From the NCBI RefSeq assembly GCF_000003815.2, contig NC_049995.1, forward strand, positions 9,945,295-10,009,294: a stretch of DNA of 64,000 nucleotides. Direction: 5' to 3'. Both the position numbers and the translations under genes were made by a program. The notes beneath the pieces were generated by a model. The model worked only from the letters and a program-made list of their open reading frames with translations, was not told the DNA's origin and searched no databases. Shown here piece after piece: positions 63,801 to 64,000 of the stretch. The first letter of the stretch is position 1; the number at the start of each line of letters is the position of its first letter. The DNA is from Branchiostoma floridae (Eukaryota > Chordata > Leptocardii > Amphioxiformes > Branchiostomatidae).

Positions 63801-64000
63801 GTTGAAACTCAGAGTAGCTCTCTTACTTTGTTATCATCTACTCAACAATTAGCCATCAAACATCTCCCGAAGAATTTTGACTGGCGCAACATCGATGGAC
63901 AAGATTATGTCTCGGCTGTCAAAGACCAGGGCAACGTATGCGGCAGCTGCTACGCACAGGCAACGGCAATCGCGTTGGAGTCCCGCCTCAGGATCATGAC
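42813..64000 (+). CDS. CTSC: Cathepsin C / dipeptidyl peptidase 1, 5' part (runs off window)
   Basis: Exons 42813-42929, 44623-44801, 45299-45504, 45819-45968 and 63853 to beyond 64000. Exon 1 has a signal peptide ([15 protein letters not shown]) then [20 protein letters not shown], the start of the cathepsin C exclusion domain. Exons 2-3 carry [12 protein letters not shown] and [22 protein letters not shown]; exon 4 the propeptide [12 protein letters not shown]. Exon 5 is the start of the papain-type domain ([22 protein letters not shown] with catalytic Cys). The split codon G/CC joins exon 4 to exon 5 correctly across 17.9 kb. The lysosomal enzyme removes N-terminal dipeptides and activates serine proteases. 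Intron 4 contains a 17.2-kb Polinton and a SINE. Confidence 0.92.
42930..44622. other. CTSC intron 1
   Basis: No additional exon seen. Contains a short copy of the LINE 3' end at 44222-44262 (CCAGCTGTTGCCACGCTACG), matching the hairpin-bearing 3' UTR at 20985-21025. Confidence 0.6.
44820..45235. repeat. Pyrimidine-rich tract (CTCT/TTCC)
   Basis: Degenerate C/T-rich low-complexity sequence filling CTSC intron 2. Confidence 0.85.
46034..46215 (+). mobile_element. tRNA-derived SINE in CTSC intron 4
   Basis: A box TGGCGTAACTGGTAGAGCG and B box GGTCCTGAGTTCGATACCC, then the body TTGGGAAAGGCACTT, CTCACTTTACCC, GGTACCTGACTTCGGTC, ending in an A-rich tail at about 46200. The same body is found at 38270-38665. 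Confidence 0.85.
46381..46386. other. Polinton target-site duplication, left (GACGTA)
   Basis: GACGTA directly before the AG terminus; identical to 63600-63605. Confidence 0.93.
46387..46690 (+). repeat. Polinton left terminal inverted repeat (about 300 bp)
   Basis: Matches the reverse complement of about 63299-63599 with a handful of differences (for example GACATGCCC against GACATACCC). Inside are repeated units of about 30 bp containing CAGGTCAGAGGTCAGATAT. Similarity ends at about AAGTCTCTAC. Confidence 0.95.
46439..46587 (+). promoter_or_regulatory. Five DR1-like AGGTCA direct repeats in the left TIR
   Basis: AGGTCAAAGGTCA at 46439-46451; AGGTCAGAGGTCA at 46470-46482, 46542-46554 and 46575-46587; GGGTCAGAGGTCA at 46502-46514. 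The half-site AGGTCA repeated with a one-base spacer is the DR1 site of RXR heterodimers, HNF4 and COUP-TF. The same set is present in the right repeat. Binding is inferred, not shown. Confidence 0.6.
46760..47797 (-). CDS. RRM2: Ribonucleoside-diphosphate reductase small subunit (class Ia R2), Polinton cargo
   Basis: Intact single-exon frame of 345 residues, very close to animal RRM2. Di-iron ligands are all visible: Asp94 ([10 protein letters not shown]), Glu125 and His128 (IENIHSEMY), Glu188 (AAVEGIFF), Glu222 and His225 (RDEGLH), plus the radical Tyr132. The C-terminal tail FTLDADF, which docks on the large subunit, is conserved. With a large subunit it makes dNTPs; only R2 is encoded here, so it would pair with host R1. 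It lies 70 bp inside the left TIR, so it is cargo and not a CTSC-intron host gene. AATAAA on its strand lies at about 46745-46750. Absence of introns points to cDNA-type capture or a viral route. Confidence 0.96.
   Translation of the reverse strand: MLPAQPSKSNQLSVLKVSVDREMQCEPLLRENSRRFVIFPIQYHDIWRMYKKAVASFWTTEEVDLSKDLEHWESLNDNEKHFIKHVLAFFAASDGIVNENLVERFTKEVQVPEVRCFYGFQIAIENIHSEMYSLLIDTYVKDPHEREHLFSAIETIPCVKKKADWALKWTGDEKSTFGDRVVAFAAVEGIFFSGAFAAIFWLRKRGLMPGLTFSNELISRDEGLHTDFACLMVSYLINKPSQERIHQIIDNAVKIEQEFLTEALPVKLIGMNQDLMKQYIEFVADRLLGELMCSKLYNSENPFDFMENISLEGKTNFFEKKVGEYQKMGVMSSSEQQKFTLDADF
47830..47905 (-). promoter_or_regulatory. RNR promoter: CCAAT box, two octamers, TATA-like box
   Basis: On the minus strand in order: CCAAT (complement of 47897-47901), ATGCAAAT (47870-47877), ATGCAAAT (47856-47863), then AGATAAAAGG (47831-47840), about 35 bp before the ATG. 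The TTTTTTTTGCTAACAG just before the ATG could instead be a splice acceptor. Confidence 0.6.
48040..49690 (+). repeat. Tandem array of about 390-bp units, octamer in each
   Basis: The landmark CAAACGTTACGTGGG recurs at about 48369, 48761, 49153 and 49433: spacings about 392, 392 and 280. Other repeated landmarks are AGGAAACAATAGACG and TCTGAGCAGCTACAAGACAA. Each unit has ATGCAAAT on the plus strand (48405, 48797, 49189, 49472), and a fifth octamer lies at 49664. Units 2 and 3 are the most alike; unit 4 is shortened. Small frames on both strands repeat with the unit and have no family resemblance, so I call the array non-coding, probably regulatory. Confidence 0.85.
49664..49760 (+). promoter_or_regulatory. 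PolB promoter: octamer, CCAAT box, TATA-like box
   Basis: ATGCAAAT 49664-49671, CCAAT 49715-49719 and CAATAAAAAGG 49720-49730. A start near TCAGT about 30 bp downstream is plausible. CGGTAAGT at about 49852 and TTCTTTCAG at about 50058 suggest a leader intron of about 205 bp ahead of the first coding ATG. Confidence 0.55.
50094..50681 (+). pseudogene. N-terminal C2H2 zinc-finger part of the Polinton PolB frame, ended by in-frame TAA
   Basis: ATG at 50094 in an AACCATGG context. Three C2H2 fingers ([10 protein letters not shown]...H...[21 protein letters not shown]) and a fourth weaker one ([10 protein letters not shown]...H...H), then a basic PRKR/KAKRR stretch and an acidic linker. The frame meets TAA at 50679-50681 and then stays open in the same frame into the polymerase, including [10 protein letters not shown] just before the stop, a stretch that belongs with the downstream domain. 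It is therefore one gene with a nonsense codon rather than two genes. The fingers could help bind origin DNA at the termini. Confidence 0.8.
50682..54494 (+). CDS. Protein-primed family B DNA polymerase (pPolB) of the Polinton
   Basis: Open from the TAA at 50679 to TAG at 54492-54494; the first in-frame Met after the stop codes at 50871 (1207 residues from there). 3'-5' exonuclease motifs: FDIECL (about 51655), [10 protein letters not shown] (about 52081) and [12 protein letters not shown] (about 52478). Polymerase motifs: [12 protein letters not shown] (about 52797); [12 protein letters not shown] (about 53718); [13 protein letters not shown] (about 54015). [12 protein letters not shown] block (about 53056) marks the endonuclease-like insertion common in Polinton polymerases. 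It would copy the element by protein priming from the TIR ends. All key motifs are intact; the upstream stop is the only visible defect. AATAAA at 54589. Confidence 0.93.
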   Translation, partial: NFRLESENPSDLADNVWAIFGDQQTVFKINLSFGFILQDGETGALRYFYPCENNNGFLPEPVQVENEDGVRRFLDKIEEVDHMEKARQERPNSKSVLQKMVNVMFYVNKIKDHPIGAPGTLTDYIKNSRSIIALLGDRVGPYTDKLCFFRCLALHRQCDRTKLERTTKSLFREYLAWMGKTAKQFKGVSLKHLEDIEKLFEVDVYVYALQPNRDEDAEDDDFFAELVRRPLSTHNNTMYLNLCEQHYSYIKDFKAYAKSYACPQCGKRWMHRGNCERHIRTCDGKVTKEYPGGAYHLPQTIFEKLQDEGIVVPEEDRYYPYRACFDIECLLKPLTDQKTDKMTWEAAHELLSVSVCSNVPEYTDPECFVSEGDPTKVAEDLLNFLQQISRKAYSLLSEKFGWALDKMEEIRQRDLEKEEDEEEQTEGESPKDILDKAKRKEKRRKEHYMTKLMEELNKYMSQLVVLSFNGGKYDLNAIKKVFLPLLLRSTSKLRPIKKNNTYMSIETDDLKFLDLINYVAPGFSYSILLKAYGCQETKGFFPYEWMDSLDKLEHTRLPPRAAFHSNLRQSDISEEDYLYCQRVWEEQGMTTMRDFLIWYNNKDVSPMVEAVQKMTEFYQDKGIDMFKDGISVPGLTLKYLFMNLPHDTYFTLPDNEEVYRLYKDNIVGGPSIIFHRYHEKGKTYIRADEMKLLGREPKPCQKVIGYDANALYLWALMQDMPSGHYIRRREDTGFEREYSTPQWGRMAVDWLDWVAQERNLVIRHKFNSTEKRIGSRRIPVDGFCSDTGEIFQFHGCYWHGHRCPLTKGEFFNDRRGKSFATLRAETAQTTEYLRACGYAVTEMWECQWRNLVRADVRLASFLEGRKTPTEHLPDMTGERVLQAVRSKELFGAVECDIEVPADLKSRFAEMPPIFKNVEISIYDIGEHMKEYAVDHRIMSKPRRSLIGSMFGQKILLASPLLNWYLDHGLKVTRIYQVMEYRPKPSFKAFGDAVSDARRKGDEDKTKKIIADTMKLIGNSGYGKTVTNKEKQTDVEYCQDVVTATRKINTSRFRHLIVVNDKNFFEIESAKRTIKFNLPMQIGFFVYQYAKLRMLAFYYDFMLKFVDVSDFQYCEMDTDSAYIAISADKLEDVIKPDMLESYDREKSDWFPRTDTKQNAAYDKRTPGLFKEEWSGSGIVGLCSKTYYCFGGDEANDDKFSGKGVSKRCNVINHLKYLNVLQTKKSGQGINKGFRVHENEIHTYTQTRDAFSYFYPKRKVKNDKVTTLPLDI
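54682..55329 (+). CDS. FtsK/HerA-type genome-packaging ATPase
   Basis: Start chosen at ATG 54682 ([11 protein letters not shown]). 215 residues. Walker [11 protein letters not shown] at residues 15-24, Walker [10 protein letters not shown], and sensor-like [10 protein letters not shown]. It matches the A32-like ATPase of Polintons and related dsDNA viruses, which drives DNA into capsids. It follows PolB by about 190 bp. The sequence CATTTGCAG/GT just before the ATG could be a splice acceptor. Confidence 0.93.
   Translation: MDARVHHPCRMVLAGCSGSGKSYFAQKLLTTGASWIDPGPFQHVVWCYSEFQDKLHRELTSKLGSKVQFVEGLPNNWNDVIKPSCRNALVIDDLMIESAKDTDQRVTKLFTRASRHRDLSVIFLVQNLFFQGLRTISLNSSYIVLFKSPRDQSMITTLARQMYPGHGKFLRECYEDAVNKTTYGHLFLDLHPETPEDLRVRTNMLTPQPQVYLRK
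55374..55709 (+). CDS. Small basic virion-like protein with C-terminal hydrophobic segment
   Basis: Start at ATG 55374, 111 residues. The basic helical N-terminal part ([20 protein letters not shown]) is followed by [20 protein letters not shown] and a hydrophobic end [19 protein letters not shown]. Small proteins with this KKR..L.Q.GGFL pattern are common in Polinton-like elements, but the role is not established. DNA binding or membrane disruption by a virion protein is plausible inference. It lies 44 bp after the ATPase stop and 7 bp before the next start. Confidence 0.7.
   Translation: MSKRLHRHADCLRVLSKANPKLRKAILSSAPNDLLKSICDCTHNVLKGNVRLTPAQKKGLARHKATLRQLGDKKVPLTKKRQTLIQKGGFLSLLLSPIISAISSLFGGGRK
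55717..56414 (+). CDS. Conserved Polinton protein of unknown function, cut by assembly gap
   Basis: Start at ATG 55717 ([15 protein letters not shown]). The N-terminal part is helical with a Leu/Glu-rich segment ([19 protein letters not shown]), then a Ser/Thr-rich linker and a compact domain ([37 protein letters not shown]), then a very basic stretch running into the N gap at 56415. After the gap a stop occurs soon at about 56932. The VPGSN..DL domain recurs in Polinton-like elements; I cannot name its function. Confidence 0.65.
56415..56913. other. Assembly gap (N run) inside the Polinton
   Basis: About 500 N, hiding the 3' part of the preceding gene. Its true length is unknown, so the element may be longer or shorter than 17.2 kb. 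Confidence 0.99.
57045..57062 (-). terminator. Polyadenylation signal for the leftward late genes
   Basis: AATAAA on the minus strand (complement of TTTATT at about 57049-57054), about 75 bp past the protease stop. Confidence 0.55.
57129..57674 (-). CDS. Adenain-type cysteine protease (PRO, family C5)
   Basis: 181 residues from ATG 57674, only 2 bp after the capsid stop. Catalytic set in adenain order: His53 ([10 protein letters not shown]), Asp69 (GEFFDSYG) and Cys113 ([13 protein letters not shown]) with Gln111 close by. Family role: maturation cleavage of virion proteins in Polintons and adenoviruses. Together with the capsid genes it argues for real particle formation by this lineage. 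Confidence 0.93.
   Translation of the reverse strand: MDTRQMYAVLRSDKNTAPHLRGVFASDRLPRRVRVYPSAYVVNTDPSNKPGQHWLAIYFDEEGRGEFFDSYGRGPSLYPRSILRFLRRNTRLPWIRNQRQIQARLSTTCGQHCLFYLLHRCRNIPMTSIVDMFSSDLELNDVSVAEFIERHFDIDAPVVDIELVMRQIARTLEDFDRALND
57677..59008 (-). CDS. Major capsid protein (double jelly-roll; Polinton PY)
   Basis: Start chosen at ATG 59008 ([19 protein letters not shown]), because the longer frame overlaps the upstream gene. 443 residues. The N-terminal [22 protein letters not shown] and the core [24 protein letters not shown] are characteristic of the Polinton capsid family, often annotated in invertebrates as F54H12.2-like. Later blocks ([30 protein letters not shown]) fit the second jelly roll. 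It would form the hexon-like shell. Confidence 0.9.
   Translation of the reverse strand: MAHIHPLSCSCTKSELDLFEVPPTQTTITDGRWVEYHPVASLAESSPIEFDIPGAGEEFTDLSQTKLYVKAKIVLPNGNDLPDNAKVGPVNLWLQSLFSQVTVTVAGKDITDSTNCYPYRAYLETLLNYGSEAKQSQLTAELFYQDTPGRLHLVDPYPTDQGAVANEGLVKRANMTRNSREVDLIGPLHVDLFHQDRFLLSKVDVKIKLHRSKHQFCLMSPGDQFKIVITEAAVFLRKVNLLPTYQLSIESQLNKQTAKYALKRVQLKPFTIPRGNHSVSSDNLFLGQVPKRVAIALVDNAAFQGSFGTNPFNFQHFNLNYISLCVNGQEVPHKALTPNFAEGQFVRSYMNLFGTTGKQGQDSGNQIARSDYDKGFTVWCYDLSPDLCGLGGDHFNIIRQGNLRLELHFAQALDQTVVAVVLAEFDNLLEIDRQRNISFDYSN
59025..59444 (-). CDS. Small basic virion-like protein (between minor and major capsid)
   Basis: Start at ATG 59444 ([20 protein letters not shown]), 2 bp after the minor capsid stop; 139 residues. 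A Gly-rich N-terminus with an amphipathic helix ([23 protein letters not shown]) is followed by a long Lys/Arg/Pro-rich tail. Genes of this form are regular neighbours of Polinton capsid genes. By position and composition it could bind DNA or line the capsid, somewhat like adenovirus internal proteins; that comparison is inference. Confidence 0.7.
   Translation of the reverse strand: MTGQRGGQLPVYYGRSMQRGYGLGGIFRGLLRSAVPLLKRGAQNVGRQALRSGMDLAHDVLNGQGVKRAAKRRAGEFGQRLMSGQKRARVRAPPAPVGQNKGRGAGRGKKPLKRGTRPRAVSRKRVGAQRGRTSPDIFN
59447..60250 (-). CDS. Minor capsid (penton-like) protein, Polinton PX
   Basis: Start chosen at ATG 60250 ([21 protein letters not shown]), the usual opening of this family; the frame extends 14 codons further upstream without support. 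267 residues. Conserved text includes [14 protein letters not shown]...Y.TKLA.P..L.G.WEVGL.EI.YP and the C-terminal [16 protein letters not shown]. Predicted single jelly-roll vertex protein. Confidence 0.9.
   Translation of the reverse strand: MANSFYVTLPSDGSMDVFQENTVTNYRTKLAQPVELSGEWEVGLVEIQYPHSWLNVREGENTLVYYMVDEKDEGSGREYEIVKISAGHYKDVLHLLKSLNEAASIRYPSLFKQHDMFAYDSITKRVTMVLPPMAQNSTTTKTYLTGPLAEKLGWGVKGAIYGSWVQAPRPADPNLGFHSLYVYGDVVQHRPVGGQKVPLLRIVKIEGQDGDIVDHPILTPHYIPLARKRFETIEIDIWNDLGEPVPFVQGRVIVTLHFRQRRSSYFS
60302..61483 (-). CDS. Retroviral-type integrase with C-terminal chromodomain (INT)
   Basis: Start at ATG 61483 ([11 protein letters not shown]), 393 residues. DDE triad: Asp104 (WQADLADM), Asp166 (LQTDQGTEF) and Glu201 ([10 protein letters not shown]), with about 35 residues between the last two. 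A helical N-terminal region ([20 protein letters not shown]) precedes the core. The C-terminal 40 residues are a chromodomain ([30 protein letters not shown]). It joins the AG ends to target DNA, giving the 6-bp duplication. Catalytic residues are intact. Confidence 0.95.
   Translation of the reverse strand: MVSKNPERRRRRKAGGGSKPYPTNTAEEWHDVLHRVYYDPRHPAGYGGVGRLHRAVRDKYGVTRKQVEAWLRSQDTHTLHKPIRRRFQRNRVITGGIHDQWQADLADMSSLSRQNDGYRYLLTCIDVFSKYAWVVPIKDKTGPTLAKAFQTILAKDEQKPRCLQTDQGTEFLNRHVQSLLKKEGIKFFTTFSVETKASVVERFNRTLKTRMWKYFTAKNTHRYIDVLSDLVWSYNRSYHRSIKMAPIEVNEKNEGLVWHTLYGEDDISKPRKGRKQPPSFKFRVGDSVRISKSKLRLEKGYTPNWTTEIFVVSEQIARRPPVYRVKDYDGEVLRGTFYEKELQKVTKKDDDVYQVEDILDTRRRGKKKEFFVKWKGYPAKFNSWVREEDMVPI
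61484..61740 (-). promoter_or_regulatory. Integrase upstream region with CATAAA-type TATA motifs
   Basis: On the minus strand: GCATAAAAGAGG and GCATAAAAGGGC (near 61678 and 61660) and GAATATTTATG (about 61510), all before ATG 61483. GATAAAAGG before RNR, CAATAAAAAGG before PolB and CATAAAGG before the PC4 gene suggest a common A/T-box plus GG pattern. Confidence 0.45.
61829..62563 (-). CDS. Tandem PC4-like (p15) ssDNA-binding domain protein
   Basis: 244 residues from ATG 62563. After a Pro/Thr-rich N-terminal 75 residues there are two domains of the same pattern. Residues 80-140: [26 protein letters not shown], then [19 protein letters not shown]. Residues 166-226: [26 protein letters not shown], then [19 protein letters not shown]. 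Strand-strand-(F.G...V..REF)-KPG.KG..L...QW..L is the hallmark of transcription coactivator PC4. PC4 folds bind single-stranded DNA and assist RNA polymerase II. Here the protein could coat displaced strands in protein-primed replication or act in transcription. AATAAA on its strand lies at about 61803. Confidence 0.82.
   Translation of the reverse strand: MDDSVIYPKDLQYWRTLPAYAGLSKPPQADAATQTSPRHGGARTPPTGDVPDTWPATKPAPTVKRPPTSEVINDGVEARFSIGEDVFVTVGCFKGMPLVNVRRFYRPCPEKDVWKPGKQGLALAPEQWLALKRNMSSVSSVLLACGFSTMHISHNYNGSTFLPSRFDLGNQRYAVVELFRGEAVVSLREFFRPKADQDKLLPSKKGLNLSTRQWDALEEQADKIDAVLKTVLGQKSLTSKVLKK
62564..62786 (-). promoter_or_regulatory. Upstream region of the PC4-like gene
   Basis: CATAAAGGCAG (minus strand, about 62632-62642) is a TATA-like box about 70 bp before the ATG. 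An inverted CCAAT (CCAACCAATT at about 62663) and an octamer-like ATGCAATT (about 62691) lie further up. Confidence 0.45.
62787..63281 (-). CDS. Bcl-2-like apoptosis regulator, Polinton cargo
   Basis: 164 residues, ATG at 63281 just inside the right TIR. BH1-like [12 protein letters not shown] at residues 83-94 and BH2-like [12 protein letters not shown] at 125-136, with the spacing usual between BH1 and BH2, and a C-terminal hydrophobic segment (147-163) as a possible membrane anchor. A BH3 helix is not obvious. All-helical, length typical of viral Bcl-2 proteins. Multi-domain Bcl-2 members with BH1 and BH2 can be pro-survival or pro-death; a pro-survival role is the simplest guess for a virus-like element but is inference. 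Confidence 0.82.
   Translation of the reverse strand: MDALKAQTTDVFRQLLYHKAPGLFPEYRHSSSVAYVKVIQWVDMISADQEYEKIIDSFMDNLPNARDGLKRVLEKVLQERRLHWGRLVTAMSFAVDVCVNSHERYEGSTDAIELATLICNYAGNWLLHQRGWDGWLDRRRHDKYPSVVQCLCWLLTAHVCIIVT
63299..63599 (-). repeat. Polinton right terminal inverted repeat
   Basis: Inverse of 46387-46690, with the AGGTCA direct repeats read as TGACCTCTGACCT. One unit reads CAGGCGTGGGTCA in place of CAGGCGCAGGTCA. Confidence 0.95.
63600..63605. other. Polinton target-site duplication, right (GACGTA)
   Basis: Identical to 46381-46386. Confidence 0.93.

Overview
The window is animal nuclear DNA, most likely from a lancelet (Branchiostoma). Genes are split into short exons with GT/AG borders, introns are full of small inverted-repeat elements, and the proteins are metazoan (ZP, Sushi and SRCR domains, TTC32, cathepsin C). 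The species call is an inference from gene content and repeat style. Two runs of N (about 35815-35914 and 56415-56913) are assembly gaps.

Host genes, all on the plus strand: (1) three tandem paralogues of a secreted or membrane-anchored protein with signal peptide, Sushi, SRCR-like, ZP and C-terminal membrane helix, at 514-4099 (5' end outside the window), 5304-11086 and 23857-31590; (2) the start of an SRCR-CUB gene at 13555-15180, followed by a pile of transposons; (3) TTC32 in three exons, 32688-41676; (4) cathepsin C (CTSC), with four exons at 42813-45968 and a fifth at 63853 that runs off the window.

Transposons explain most of the rest. At 15365-21075 a LINE was hit by three later insertions: an opposite-strand LINE, a TTAA-flanked piggyBac-type MITE and a second LINE family. 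TTC32 intron 1 holds a 6.4-kb ISL2EU-type transposon (32954-39331) with a SWIM/YqaJ nuclease gene and a THAP/DDE transposase gene, both cut at one internal deletion. Two 35-bp palindromes with target duplications look like minimal end-to-end transposons.

The main discovery candidate is a complete Polinton/Maverick at 46387-63599 (17.2 kb) in CTSC intron 4. It has 5'-AG terminal inverted repeats of about 300 bp and a 6-bp target duplication, GACGTA. It carries the whole virus-like set: protein-primed PolB with N-terminal zinc fingers (one in-frame stop), packaging ATPase, adenain-type protease, major and minor capsid proteins, small basic virion-like proteins and a chromodomain integrase. Cargo beyond this core is a full-length, intronless animal-type ribonucleotide reductase small subunit, a Bcl-2-like protein just inside the right repeat, and a protein with two tandem PC4-like ssDNA-binding domains. 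The terminal repeats contain five nuclear-receptor-like DR1 sites each, and a 390-bp tandem array with one ATGCAAAT octamer per unit lies between the divergent RNR and PolB promoters. Together these suggest dNTP supply, survival of the host cell, ssDNA handling and use of host transcription factors by one mobile, virus-like element.
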